A stretch of 64,000 bases of DNA from the NCBI RefSeq assembly GCF_020283565.1, contig NC_060065.1:55837489-55901488 (forward strand), written 5' to 3'. A model generated the notes under the pieces. That model was given only the letters and a program-made list of their open reading frames with translations. It did not search any database and was not told the DNA's origin. Made by a program: the position numbers and the translations under genes. The DNA is from Trifolium pratense. Lineage: Eukaryota; Streptophyta; Magnoliopsida; Fabales; Fabaceae. Below, piece by piece: positions 23,900-35,481 of the stretch. Positions within the stretch are counted from its first letter, which is position 1. Each line of letters opens with the position of its first letter.

Positions 23900-24231
23900 A
23901 GAGATAGTTCAGAAAATGTGTTTTTTAGTGCTACTAGGGTTTTCTTCATGTAATCAATGATGTTCTTTTATTTGAAAATATAGATGGCAAAAGTGAGTAT
24001 TTTTAGGTTCCACCATCCAAGGATGATTTTTAGGTACAAATAAGTGTTGTTGAAACATAGTGAATGACTGTTACTTTAATCTAATTGATTTTCCTTTTTT
24101 GGAGCCAATTTATTTGACATTGATCATGTGCTCTCTTAATAAAAAATTATTTCATAGAAATTATCTTACCTGTACTGAATTTGATAATTTTAAATGATTA
24201 GGCACCAATTTATTCAGCTCAATTTTAAGAT
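23900..24231. other. RPL3m 3' flank
   Basis: AT-rich 3' UTR-like DNA. No other feature is seen. Confidence 0.5.
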
Positions 24232-24780
24232 GACGGTGTTTACCACTTTATAAGCTATCTACCTGTTGATGGAGTATTGTACGAGCTTGATGGATTGAAG
24301 GAGGGTCCTATCAGCCTTGGTCAGTGTGCTGGTGGGCAAGGTGATATGGAATGGCTTAAGATGGTGCAACCTGTGATCCAGGAACGCATCGAAAGGTATT
24401 CACAAAATGAGATAAGGTTTAATCTCCTTGCAATTGTCAAGAACAGAAAAGAGGTGTATACTTCCGAGCTGAAGGAACTTCAGAAGAGACGGTAGCGAAT
24501 TTTGCAGCAGCTGGCCGCATCAAAGTCAGAGAGACTGGTGGACAATTGTAGTTTCGATGTACTGAACAGTTCTCTCTCTGAGGTGAATGCTGGGATTGAA
24601 GCTGCTACTGAGAAGATCTTAATGGAGGAAGAAAAATTCAAAAAATGGAGAACAGAGAATATTCGTAGGAAACACAATTACATACCCTTTTTGTTTAACT
24701 TTCTAAAGATTCTTGCTGAGAAGAAGCAGTTGAATCCCCTCATTGAGAAGGCCAAGCAGAAAACAAGCAGTTCTCGGTGA
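24232..24780 (+). pseudogene. UCH37/UCHL5-like deubiquitinase retropseudogene, 5'-truncated
   Basis: The frame from 24232 reads [21 protein letters not shown] and continues through [20 protein letters not shown] to a C-terminal [16 protein letters not shown] ending in TGA at 24778-24780. This is the C-terminal half of a plant UCH37-type ubiquitin carboxyl-terminal hydrolase. The catalytic His (YHFISY) and Asp (LYELDG) are present, but the Gln and Cys half is missing. A TAG at 24493-24495 (after LKELQKRR) breaks the frame. There are no introns over about 180 codons and the 5' end is truncated, which suggests a retrocopy. There is no evidence of function. Confidence 0.85.
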
Positions 24781-26211
24781 ACAAGGCTGTCAGTTTATAG
24801 ACGAGGATCACCATATATATCATGCTGCACTTGATTTTATATTTAGCACTCTGTTGAGTACTGATACACAATCCTATCCAAGGTTACTCTACCCTGTTTA
24901 GTATAGATTCATGTGTCGCCTTGCTAGTGAATCTTTCTTTCGTCTGGATTTAATAATATACTTTGACAGGATATTAAATAATGCGAGGTCTTGAGTCTTG
25001 ACCCTCTCCATGTCTGAATTGGATACAACTCCTTCATTCTTAAGTCTAGCATGATTTCATCTCATGTTATATGTGAACACTGCTTGGTCAGCATGTTACA
25101 TGCCTGATGCATCGTTTTGGATGCAGATTTGCAAACATTAAGCATAGCTTTGCACGTAAAACTTTAGTTTCAAAAGAGAACATATGTCAGTTTACAATGT
25201 AAATGCAAGATCATTTTCACATATTATATCTTGTATTTTCAACCTTGAAAGGTACAATCATCTCTGTTGGATACATACTACCTTATTGTATTTTGTGTGT
25301 GTAAATAAAAGAACAAATTATATTATAGAGGAGAAAAGTTTAATTAGTGCCAAGGACAAGATAACTCCGAAAACATAGAAATTAGGTTCCACCAACATAC
25401 TACATATGAAAGATAATATGGCCTCTGATATCTAGCAGTTGCTTTGTCTTTTTTATCTCAGTAGCTGCATCAACAGTTCTGATTCTTGTATCTCATCTCC
25501 AAGACATCAATTATTCAACCTCCTAATGTTTTGATTATTTTCTTGGCTTATCAATCAAGGCTGATTCTTCTCTGTTACTGTTGTGTCTTGCACCCATGTT
25601 TTGCCTCTCCTTATGTTGTCAATTGAGTTCCCAAGAATCTAATCCACCCTGCACAATATTTCTTGTATCATAGCCTCTATATTCCTAACACTAGTGTCCA
25701 ACCATGACCATTGTTCCATTTCCTTTTCATTCTACTTACCATAGAGACACCTCATTCTGAATGAGAAATTCTGAGGCAAACATTATAGAATCAGTAATTT
25801 GACTTGTGAATTAGAATGGCATGTAACCAAAGCCAGGCAGATATTTTATTACTTGTATTAACATTCTCAATTTACGCTAATAATTTCATTTTTTTTAGCC
25901 GAAAAAATGAGAAGAATAAGTATTGTCGATATTCGTTAGGATTTATGATAATTTTAAGCATTGGTCTAGGATTGACCATTTATGAAACTTGTCATGTTTT
26001 TAAAACTAACCGGACCAGCCTGTTAATTGGGAATCGAGTCTGGTTCCGGTCCGTAGAAATCGAATAACTGTTAGCCCTATGAACTGAGGGAAAAATCGGT
26101 TAGAACCGGATATAATCGGAAGAACCGTTGAACCGGTTTGAATTTTGAGAACTTGCATGGTCTAGCTCATTATTATAATTTTTTTATTTTTTTTGCGTTT
26201 TCCAGTTTTCG
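24781..26211. other. Intergenic DNA
   Basis: 24781 to about 25000 may be retained 3' UTR of the UCH retrocopy. From about 25985 to 26170 there is a dispersed repeat (aaccggttagaaccggata and related words) matching 11388-11485. No gene is seen. Confidence 0.5.
26075..26170 (+). repeat. Dispersed repeat, copy 2 (first copy at 11388)
   Basis: It runs from 'ccctatgaactgagggaaaa' to 'gaacttgcatggtctag', aligning with 11388-11485. It lies in the upstream region of DOHH. Confidence 0.65.
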
Positions 26212-26293
26212 ATTGATTGCATGAGAGATTCGAACTCTCGCGGAGAAACCACATGTATTTAACGAGCACATGCCTTAACCCCTCGACCGATCT
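26212..26293 (-). pseudogene. tRNA-Ser-like pseudogene
   Basis: The minus strand reads GGTCGAGGGGTTAAGGC, then a long variable arm (ggtttctccgcgag), then GAGTTCGAATCTCTCATGC. This is the layout of plant tRNA-Ser(GCU), including the variable arm. The anticodon loop reads CGTTAA instead of TGCTAA, and the acceptor stem no longer pairs. It is either a decayed tRNA gene or the head of a SINE. Confidence 0.6.
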
Positions 26294-26361
26294 AAATTCA
26301 GTGTATTTAAAAGCCCCAATCTAATTTCCCTCGCAATTATTGATTTCCCGCTCTGTATAAA

Positions 26362-26370
26362 AAACCCTAA
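26362..26370 (+). promoter_or_regulatory. Telo-box-like motif (AAACCCTAA) upstream of DOHH
   Basis: AAACCCTAA lies 74 bp upstream of the DOHH ATG. Telo-boxes are common in promoters or leaders of plant translation-related genes, which fits eIF5A hydroxylation. Motif only; activity is not shown. Confidence 0.45.
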
Positions 26371-26435
26371 CCCCTTTTCTTCTTCCTCCTCAAAACAATT
26401 CTCATCCAACAACACGCACAATTTTGTTAATCGCT

Positions 26436-28891
26436 ATGCCTACGGATTCGCTGAACGACGTCGCTTGGTGCTCCTCCTCTGAGATGGAGAAGTTCCTCTG
26501 CAACTTGGTGTTGGACTCAACCCAACCTATCTCTGAACGCTTCAGAGCTCTCTTCTCTCTTCGTAACCTCAAAGGTCCCACTCCTCGCACCGCCTTAATT
26601 CAAGGTTACTCACTTTTCCTTTTCTCTTCAATTCAATTACCATATTATCCATCTTTTCCACAGAATTTACGGAAACAACTTATCAGTCTACTTGCATTGG
26701 TATAATCACTTCTGAGTCTGTTCCAGAGAATTTACTTGCATTGGTTTTATTGCATTGATTTCGAACTAGTTTTTTTATTTTTTATTTTTTACTTTGTTTG
26801 GCAGCAACGAGAGATTCATCGAATTTGTTGGCACATGAAGCTGCATTTGCATTAGGTCAAATGCAAGAACAGGAAGCCATCCCTGCATTGACCGCAGTTC
26901 TTAATGATCTTTCTTTGCATCCCATTGTTCGACATGAGGTAGTAGAGTTGCCTTCTATTTCTATTTCTTACTGTTTTCGATGTATCGGTTTTTTTAAGTT
27001 TTAAGATGATTGTGTTTGTTATTATCTTGCTTAGGCAGCTGAAGCACTTGGTGCTATTGGTTTGGATAGTAACGTTTCTTTGTTGAAGCATAGTTTGAAT
27101 TCTGATCCGGCTCAAGAGGTTCGAGAAACGTGTGAATTGGCTCTTCAGCGTATTCTGAATTTAAAACATGATGATACTAATCATGATTTGACTGCACCTG
27201 GTATTTCTCCATTTAAGTCTGTTGATCCTGCAGCACCGGCCACATCTTGTTCTTCAGTTAATCAACTAAGGTTTGTTTGGTTCATACTGTTAGATAGAAA
27301 TTCTTGTTAATGAGAGAGAGTAATTTGCTGGTTGCTAACTTAGTTTTAATTAATATTAGAGAGTTACTTCTTGACGAGGAAAAAGGGATGTATGAGCGCT
27401 ATGCAGCTCTCTTTGCACTTCGAAATGATGGTGGAAATGAAGCTGTTGCTGCTATTATTGATTCCTTGGGTTCCAAGAGTGCTTTACTGAAACACGAGGT
27501 TTGATAAGTACACTTTTACTTCTAATCTTCTATATGTATTTAGTACGGTTTCTATGAATTAAATACTTTACATGGTGATATGCTAGTTCTAGCCTTTATT
27601 TTTTTAAATTAAATACTTTACATATGGTACCTTTTAAATATTGAACCATTACATTATATTCCTTGCAGAAGAATAAACATGGAATTGTCTGTCAAAAGTA
27701 GTCGGTTGTTCTTCAGTAGTGTAAAAAAAAACCTAAAGGAGTAATACTATTAGATGAATGCCTTAATGATGTGCCTTAAATTTTGAGTACACCTGTTTGA
27801 ATCTCTTAATTTCTGAATGTCAGTATTTGTTGAAATTTAGGTTGCATATGTTTTGGGCCAATTGCAAAACAAAGCTGCTTCAGATGCTCTATCCGATATA
27901 CTTAGAGATGTGAATGAGCACCCAATGGTCAGACACGAGGCTGCTGAAGCTCTTGGTTCAATTGCAGGTATTGCATCTAAAACCAAATATTATGGAATCA
28001 TGCAACCTCTGTTGCAATCAATAATATACGGTAACCTTGCTTTGTGGTGTCAACTATGTATAGTGTGTATACAAACTAAAAAGAGAAAATGCAAGCATAT
28101 TGCGTAGTGTATGGAATTCATGAAAAGATAGTATAGTAGCAATCTAAGTTAGTTTTCTTTTTGGTAATGAGCAGTCCAACTTACCGTAGTTGCAACATTT
28201 AGTATTTGTGTTGACTTTGTTCACATGTATAGAGGTGTTGGATAAGGCACATGTTACTAATCAGAAGATATTTTGAAGTTCTATGTACACAAATGTTCTG
28301 TGACAAGCTGTATAGAGGTGTTGGATAAGGCACATGTTACTCTTTTTACCCTACTAAACCATATAACACAAATATTATGTTTTGTACTTCTGTTTTGTGA
28401 CAAGCTGTTTACCAAATGCTTCCCTAGTTTGACTTCAATTTAATTTTGAGAAACTTTATTTAATCTCTTAATTTTACTTCAATTTAATTTTGCATAACTT
28501 TATTTAATCTCTTACCAAGTTTGGCTTCAATTTAATTTTGCGTCCTGTAGAGTCACATGACAGATAGCAGCTGATTAATTAATCATTCATTTATTACTAA
28601 GTGCAGTTGTTTAATCTACTTGTTTACACAGTTCTTTTGTTATATGCCCTTAGATAACCAAAGTGTAGCCCTTCTTGAGGAGTTTACAGCAGACCCAGAA
28701 CCTCTTGTCTCACAAAGTTGTCAAGTTGCTCTAAGCATGCTAGAATTTGAAAGATCAGGGAAATCATTTGAGGTATACACCGTGGTATTCACTGAAGATT
28801 TGTGTATTTTGCTTTAATAATGTTTGTCGACGTGACTTTCTTTTTATCTTGGTTGCAGTTCCTGTTCATGCGCACTCCAATTGTACATTAA
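26436..28891 (+). CDS. DOHH: Deoxyhypusine hydroxylase (DOHH), HEAT-repeat diiron enzyme
   Basis: Seven exons: 26436-26604, 26805-26938, 27035-27270, 27360-27498, 27841-27967, 28654-28772, 28859-28891. They total 957 nt (318 aa), with phases consistent at every junction. Four His-Glu pairs that bind the diiron centre are present: [13 protein letters not shown] (H67-E68), [13 protein letters not shown] (H100-E101), [13 protein letters not shown] (H225-E226) and [13 protein letters not shown] (H258-E259). The HEAT repeats fall in two halves separated by a variable linker (about residues 135-178). DOHH completes hypusine on eIF5A by hydroxylating deoxyhypusine. The in-frame ATG at 26436 begins MPTDSLNDV. 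The short last exon encodes [10 protein letters not shown]. Confidence 0.96.
28233..28545 (+). repeat. Short direct repeats in DOHH intron 5
   Basis: A 29-base phrase (from tagaggtgttggataaggca) occurs at about 28231 and again at about 28312. It is followed by three spaced copies of 'cttcaatttaattttg' between 28430 and 28545, in units of about 50 bp with 'actttatttaatctctta'. This looks like local duplication. Confidence 0.65.
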
Positions 28892-31545
28892 GTGTTTTTT
28901 ATGGTGACTTGTTTCAATAACATCAAGACATGAAGAATCTGCATGAGGATGAAAGGATATGGACAAATAACATACACCGAGAAAACCGTGGATTTCTACT
29001 TTTATTAACTCAAAGTTGATGAAATTAGGAAAAAATAGCCCTATAAAACAAGGGTTGAACTATGGTTTTGTTAATTTATGAAAAGAAACATTGTGATGAA
29101 TTGAAGGAATATTTTATACTTGCCAAAATAATGTCAACCTTTTATTATGGCTGTGCCACTGTAAGCATGAGACATCTTTCCCTTCATTCTTTTATGTTAT
29201 TTTTAACAAAACAAGGTAGGTTCTGCATTGTTTGATCAGTGATATCATCAAACCATGTTGATTATGTGTTAGATTACTCTGAGGACCAAGCTTTATTGTG
29301 GCAAGTTCAAGTAGAGTGATGCTAGCTAGCATTGTTTTGATCGTATGAAATAGTGGTATATAGCCGATATTTCACAATATTTTGTACGAATTAGTAAATA
29401 GCATGTCGTAAATAGTGATTTGTTCAAATTCCACTATGTAATAGCACTGCAATAACCTCTATTCAACAACACTAGTCTGAATTTGTAGTTAATCCACATT
29501 TGATAAATGTAAAATCAATTTTGAAATTCCTGCAATGCATGTAGCCAAACATGCAGGATATCATTCAAGTACAAGGAGTTCCATTACTCAGAATATGGAT
29601 CCTGAAGAGATATTTGTGCATGCAACCAGGCTAAGGAATGCACTAGGAAGGAAAGTAATTAAGCTGAGGACAAGACATGTAACCAAACGCCCTAGTGTGC
29701 AAGTCTTGTCCCTCTTACATTTCCTCAGTTAAAGTCTGTTTTTGTTACTATATGACAAATTTTGCTATCCAACCCTAGGAGTTGTTGAATACTTAAGTTT
29801 CTGCGAACATTTGAACTATATATGTGCTGCTTTGTGTTTTGATGATTTTGAAAGGTATTTATACACTAGTTATAATTTATTTTATAAATCATACATACAT
29901 GATATCAATGTTTGTTATTTGTCAATCCGTAAAGAGAGAAATGTGTTTTATTATCAGTGTCTTTAAAATATTTTTTAAATAAATTATACACGAGACAAAT
30001 TTGATGTCCTAAAAAAGTATTTGATTTTAATTTAATCCTCATACATGAACTTCACTTTAGTTTGGGTTCCTCTCCAACTAGACCCCTTAGTATGTTGTTA
30101 GTAACACCCTACATTTGAACAGCTACACCCTTACATCTGAAATAAAATTGACATCTTAATAGTACATATAAATTTTGTTTGGTTAGTCCAATTTGCAAGA
30201 TTAATTTCTTACTTAAACAAGGGTCCACAATTCTTAATGTCATTATCAATGTGCATTATATCTATGTCCTGAATTGTTGTAATAAATAGTGAATTTCTAC
30301 AATTAACATTTCAACTTGAGTTAGGAAATCTTAATTAATTAGGCAAAAGTGTTTCTATCACTCTCTCTAAGTACAGACACGTAATATGCAAAATTAACTA
30401 CCAATATGTTTGGCAAGTAAAACCTGTAATTAGTTCTGATTACTACTTGTTAATTTCCTCTTCCCCTTTTAAGTAAGGTTAATTACTTCAATTCAATAAA
30501 CTTTGTAAGTTATGTTAGCACACTATTTCATGTCAACCTCAAAGGCTCAACCAACTCATTGTCAAAGAGCTCATGCTTAATAAGAGTGTTTTCTTTCCAT
30601 ATGTATAAATATTATTTATTTGGGGAAGGGGTTGTTAAGTTTACATAACTTCAACTCTTGCTAATATGAGAATCCAAAAATCATACTATCAAAAAATGTG
30701 AAAAAGAATAGTACTCCTATAATAGTAAGAAATAAAAACCTGGATATTATATCATTTATTAATTATTATTGTTTTCTAATTATCGAATATTTAGATGTTT
30801 TTAATATTTATTAGTATTTGTTATTTTCAAAGTTCAAACTTGTATAAAATGTTAGCCCACCAAAATATTTTTTGTTAGCAACACGGGCATTTTTTGCGCA
30901 CCTACTTGCACTTTCAATGATATTATTGAGAAACATTCTTGTTCAAAAAAATTATTGAGAAACATGTTATGTGTAAAAATAAAATATCAAAGGCATAACA
31001 GAAATATGAGTAAAAATTTCATTAAATAAAACAATAAAGTTTATTGACTTTTTGGGTTAGTCAGAGAAACTTACAAAAAAAAAAGTAAAAGGAAAGAGAA
31101 AGAGTAAATAAAATGTTAAGTAAGTACATCAAAGAAGATGATAAAAAATTGCACGGGCATTTGATATATTGTAGTACGAATATAAATATATAACTTTTTT
31201 TTGCATCTGAACATTTGCCGATATCTCTTTGAAGAAAAAAAAGAGATTAAATAAACTTTAAGAAATAATATTATCATGCATTAACTATATGATAAATATA
31301 ATTACATGTTTGTACAAAATCTAATAAAAACAATTAAATGTAACATTGACATATGATGACAGATGAAGAGAAGTTGTCAACTTCATCAAACCTGAATAGT
31401 CTAGAATGATAATTATCAAATTCAATAATTTGACATAAATATTTTTAAAACATAACAATATTTTTTTTGGTCAAACCTTTAAAGTGAATAAACGAACTCG
31501 ACTTCTGCATATAAAATGTGATGTCTAAACCAATTGTTACTTTGT
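28892..31545. other. Long gene-poor interval
   Basis: AT-rich with no recognisable gene. One short open frame at 29535-29730 encodes a basic stretch (VHATRLRNALGRKVIKLRTR) that could be a displaced exon, but I do not recognise it. The rest is low complexity. Confidence 0.5.
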
Positions 31546-31548
31546 TTA

Positions 31549-31680
31549 GCTGTGATTGACGCTGGACTTAGTAGGGAGGATCACGGTTCAATCTCCCGCA
31601 ACTGCGATCGGGAGGGGCTGAAACCACTTAATCTCAGAACTAACCCGAACCAGATTAGACGGTCTAGTGGACCAGATTCC
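31549..31680 (+). mobile_element. tRNA-derived SINE, second copy of the family at 4067
   Basis: It reads tgtgattgacgctggactta, the B-box-like GGTTCAATCTC, 'ggggctgaaaccacttaatc' and 'aacccgaaccagattag'. This is the complement of the element at 4067-4213, at about 75-80% by eye. It ends in an A-rich run (ccaaaaataaaataaaaa). Confidence 0.65.
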
Positions 31681-32215
31681 AAAAATAAAATAAAAATACG
31701 ATGTTACTACCAACAAATTAAGCTTACAAGGACATTACAAACATAACAAATCTAGTAGTAGTATAAAATGCAAGTAAAAAAGTGATAAAGTTTATGTAAA
31801 TCAGTGTGAAAAAACAAACATCATTAACTACAAACCAACTAAGGAACATAAAGGATTGAAATGAAGTAGGGACTCAAATGTTTTTTAGTGCAAAGGTTGT
31901 AATTGTTCCCATATGTTCATAGTAGCTGAATCTAGATATATACACCTCTATTTTCTTTTTTGATGAAAGTAAAAATTTGTTGAGTGCAGTATTCCAAGCA
32001 TGAAAACATCAACAAGCATTAACTTTCACATTTAATGCTTCCACCTACACTTACCCCATTTTCATAACTAGTAGTTTTAACTCATTTATTGCACACTCTT
32101 TCTCTCTTGTCCTTGCCGGTAACTCAACACCACCACCCTTCAACAATCCATTTCTACTATACTTTCTATCTTCACTACCAAATCAAATCTATTAGCTACT
32201 TCAAAAAAAAAAAAA

Positions 32216-32302
32216 ATGGTGCAACAAGAGTTTATTTTACCAACTTTTACAAAATGTGAGTTTCATTCTCATTACAAACTAAAAGACAATAGCTTCACTT
32301 GA
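32216..32302 (+). CDS. Upstream ORF in the presumed ACR4 leader (28 aa)
   Basis: An ATG directly after an A14 run opens a 28-codon frame (MVQQEFILPTF...) closing at TGA 32300-32302. It ends before the presumed leader-intron donor at 32344/32345. If the transcript starts upstream of 32200 it would be a uORF of the receptor kinase. Transcript start and translation are not shown. Confidence 0.3.
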   Translation: MVQQEFILPTFTKCEFHSHYKLKDNSFT

Positions 32303-32344
32303 ATTGGAATTGGAACTTGGAGCTTAATTGCTTTTTTCTTCTTG

Positions 32345-32713
32345 GTAAGTTTAGTTACTTTACACCTCTCTAGACAAATCATCAAAAAGTGTGGAACTTT
32401 CTCTTTTCATCATCCAAAATGTACAAAAGATCCACTAAAAATCCTTGCTTTTTGCCTAGAAACCCATAATGAAGATTCTGATTTTTTTAAGTCCTTTTCT
32501 TCTACATTGCTATCTCAATGAAAAATTGTGAGAAAAAATCACATCTTTGTAGATGTATTTGTTAGACTTTTCTTGTTGAGTAATCAATAGGTATTTTTTA
32601 TTCATGAAATGAAAGGTGGAAACAAACAAGAGTTTATGTTGTCTCAAATCCAACCAACATTTTTGGTAAAGATTTAACCTTTAGCTATAAAAAAATAGTT
32701 TTTGAGTCTCTAG
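32345..32713 (+). other. Predicted 5'-leader intron of ACR4-like gene
   Basis: The donor is tcttg|gtaagt at 32344/32345. The acceptor is gtctctag|g at 32713/32714, five bases before the ATG. The interior is T-rich. Confidence 0.5.
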
Positions 32714-32718
32714 GTATC

Positions 32719-35481
32719 ATGGGGTTCTCAAAAAAACAATTCTTAACCTACCTTTTGAATACTATACTATTTAAGGTTGTTGTTTTTTCATGGTTATGGT
32801 TACAACAAGTTACAAGTCTTGGTTCCATGTCATCAATTGCTGTCTCTTATGGAGATAAAGGTTCTGCTTTCTGTGGTTTGAAATCAGATGGATCTCACAC
32901 AGTTACATGTTATGGATTCAACTCAGCTATAGTTTATGGAACACCATCTCATTTTCCATTCATAGGTTTAACTTCTGGTGATGGTTTTGTTTGTGGACTT
33001 TTAATGAGTTCAAATCAACCATATTGTTGGGGGAGTAGTAGCCATATAGAAATGGGTGTGCCACAACCTATGGTTAAAGATGCTCAGTACTTAGAAATCA
33101 GTGCCGGCGATTATCATGTTTGTGGATTGAGGAAGCCTTTGACAGGAAGATTCAGAAACATTTCCTATGTTGATTGTTGGGGCTATAACATGACAAAGAA
33201 CTATGTTTTTGATGGACAGATTCAATCGATTTCGGCAGGTTCGGAGTTCAATTGTGGACTTTTTTCGCAGAATAGGACGGTTTTTTGTTGGGGTGATGAG
33301 GTTAGTAGTCAAGTTATTAGGTTGATTCCACAGGGTATGAGGTTTCAGAAGGTGTCCTGTGGAGGGTATCATGTATGTGGAATTTTGGAAGGTGTGAATT
33401 CTAGAACTGTTTGTTGGGGAAGAAGCTTGGATATGGAGGAAGAAATTTCATTGATTCCTAATCAAGGACAAGGTGGTAGGGTTGAGTTGGCACCAAATGA
33501 TCCTATGCTTTCTGTTGTTGGAGGTAAGTTTCATGCCTGTGGTATTAAGAGCTATGATCATGGTGTGATTTGTTGGGGGTTAAGTTTGAAAACAAGTACA
33601 AAAGTTCCTAAAGGGATTAAAGTGTTTGAAATTGCAGCTGGTAACTATTTTACCTGTGGAATTCTTGCTGCAAAATCTCTTGAGCCTATTTGTTGGGGTG
33701 TTGGATTTCCAACTTCTGTTCCTTTGGCTGTTTCACCAAGAAAGTGTTTGTCTACACCTTGTTCTCCTGGTTACTATGAAATTGAAAAGGATCAACAAAA
33801 GGGTGATCTAATTTGTAAGGATCCAAATTCTCACCTTTGTGTTCCTTGCAGTAGTGTTTGTCCTGATGAAATGTATCAGAAAAGTGGTTGCAATTTGAAA
33901 TCTGATATATTGTGTGAATATAATTGTTCGGTTTGTTCTTCACCTGAATGCTTCTCAAATTGTTCTACCTCTTCATCCAATGCTGCTAATGGGAAGAAAA
34001 ATGAAAGATTTTGGTCAATGCAATTGATAGTTGTTGTTGCTGAGATAGTATTTGCTATTTTTATAGTTAGTGTTGTGTCTATAACCGCCGTTATGTACGT
34101 TCGCTACAAGCTAAGAGGTTGTGAGTGTTCAACAACAGCGTTGAACTCGGTGAAGAGACTCAATGTTGGTTCTTCGGTTCAAAAGGAGACAGGTAAGATT
34201 CGACCGGATGCAGAGGAGTTAAGGATAAGGAGGGCTCAGAAGTTCACCTATGAGGAACTTGAAAATGCAACTAGTGGCTTCAAAGAAGAATCCATAGTTG
34301 GAAAAGGAAGTTTTTCATGTGTGTTCAAAGGTGTTCTCAAAGATGGAACAGTTGTTGCTGTTAAAAGGGCTATCATGTCTCCAAACATGCAGAAAAATTC
34401 TAAAGAATTTCACACTGAACTTGATTTGCTCTCTAGATTGAACCATGCTCATTTGCTCAACCTATTAGGTTATTGTGAAGAAGGTGGTGAAAGACTGCTT
34501 GTTTATGAGTACATGGCTCATGGATCATTGCATCAACACCTCCATGGCAAAAGTAAAGAGTTGAAAGAACAATTGGATTGGATCAGAAGGGTAACAATTG
34601 CAGTCCAAGCGGCTCGAGGAATCGAGTACTTGCACGGCTACGCATGTCCGCCCGTGATTCACAGAGATATCAAATCTTCAAACATACTCATTGATGAAGA
34701 ACACAATGCTAGAGTTTCGGATTTCGGTCTATCGTTACTCGGTCCGACAGATAGTAGCTCGCCACTTGCCGAGTTACCGGCCGGAACACTCGGTTATCTT
34801 GATCCCGAATACTATAGACTTCACTACCTCACAACAAAATCAGATGTTTATAGCTTTGGTGTTCTACTATTAGAAATTCTAAGTGGTAGAAAAGCTATTG
34901 ACATGCAATATGAAGAAGGTAACATTGTTCAATGGTCAGTTCCATTAATAAAATCGGGCGATATAGCTTCGATTTTAGACCCTTGTTTGAAACAACCTTC
35001 TGATATTGAAGCATTGAAAAGAATAGCAAATGTTGCTTGTAAATGTGTGAGAATGAGAGGTAAAGATAGGCCTTCAATGGACAAAGTAACAACAAGTTTG
35101 GAAAGAGCATTAGCAATGTTAATGGGAAGTCCTTGTATTGATCAACCAATTTTACCAACTGAAGTTGTTTTAGGAAGTAATAGAATGCATAAGAAAACAT
35201 CTCAAAGGTCTTCGAATAGGTCGGCTTCGGAAACCGATGGAGTTGAAGGTGAAGATCAAAGATTTGAGTTTAGAGCACCTTCTTGGATAACTTTTCCAAG
35301 TGTTACTTCATCTCAAAGGAGAAAATCTTCAGGATCAGAATGTGATGTTGAAGTGAAGATTATTGAAGGAAGAAATTATGGTAATGTTGTTGGTGGAGGT
35401 GGTGATGTTTTGAGAAGTCTTGAAGAAGAGATTGGTCCTGCTTCTCCACAAGAGAGACTCTTCTTGCAACACAATTTCTAA
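32719..35481 (+). CDS. ACR4: CRINKLY4/ACR4-type receptor-like Ser/Thr kinase
   Basis: A single 920-aa exon, close to the length of Arabidopsis ACR4. An N-terminal signal peptide lies at about residues 1-35 (VVVFSWLWLQQVTSLG). Seven crinkly (RCC1-like) repeats follow, with recurring CGL and CWG motifs, to about residue 340. Next is a TNFR-like Cys-rich stretch (about 345-425, e.g. CVPCSSVCPDEMYQKSGC), then one membrane span (about 434-460). The kinase begins near 508 (FTYEELENA), with Gly loop GKGSFSCVFKG, VAVKRA lysine, HRDIKSSN near 648 and DFGLSLLG near 667. The C-terminus keeps the conserved SWITFPSVTSSQRRKSS and EEEIGPASP...HNF tail. ACR4 acts at the plasma membrane in epidermal identity and root stem-cell control. 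All catalytic residues look intact. It could be a CRR paralogue, but the tail favours ACR4 itself. Confidence 0.96.
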   Translation: MGFSKKQFLTYLLNTILFKVVVFSWLWLQQVTSLGSMSSIAVSYGDKGSAFCGLKSDGSHTVTCYGFNSAIVYGTPSHFPFIGLTSGDGFVCGLLMSSNQPYCWGSSSHIEMGVPQPMVKDAQYLEISAGDYHVCGLRKPLTGRFRNISYVDCWGYNMTKNYVFDGQIQSISAGSEFNCGLFSQNRTVFCWGDEVSSQVIRLIPQGMRFQKVSCGGYHVCGILEGVNSRTVCWGRSLDMEEEISLIPNQGQGGRVELAPNDPMLSVVGGKFHACGIKSYDHGVICWGLSLKTSTKVPKGIKVFEIAAGNYFTCGILAAKSLEPICWGVGFPTSVPLAVSPRKCLSTPCSPGYYEIEKDQQKGDLICKDPNSHLCVPCSSVCPDEMYQKSGCNLKSDILCEYNCSVCSSPECFSNCSTSSSNAANGKKNERFWSMQLIVVVAEIVFAIFIVSVVSITAVMYVRYKLRGCECSTTALNSVKRLNVGSSVQKETGKIRPDAEELRIRRAQKFTYEELENATSGFKEESIVGKGSFSCVFKGVLKDGTVVAVKRAIMSPNMQKNSKEFHTELDLLSRLNHAHLLNLLGYCEEGGERLLVYEYMAHGSLHQHLHGKSKELKEQLDWIRRVTIAVQAARGIEYLHGYACPPVIHRDIKSSNILIDEEHNARVSDFGLSLLGPTDSSSPLAELPAGTLGYLDPEYYRLHYLTTKSDVYSFGVLLLEILSGRKAIDMQYEEGNIVQWSVPLIKSGDIASILDPCLKQPSDIEALKRIANVACKCVRMRGKDRPSMDKVTTSLERALAMLMGSPCIDQPILPTEVVLGSNRMHKKTSQRSSNRSASETDGVEGEDQRFEFRAPSWITFPSVTSSQRRKSSGSECDVEVKIIEGRNYGNVVGGGGDVLRSLEEEIGPASPQERLFLQHNF

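Noticed and set aside
24277..24495. A small UCH-like peptide gene
   Set aside because: It is the first half of a pseudogene cut by an in-frame TAG; the catalytic Cys half is absent.
25816..26067. Small membrane protein gene
   Set aside because: The hydrophobic frame overlaps a dispersed repeat and has no conserved pattern or gene context.
28231..28545. CRISPR-like repeat array
   Set aside because: Few, irregular AT-rich repeats in a plant intron, with no spacers of uniform length and no cas genes.
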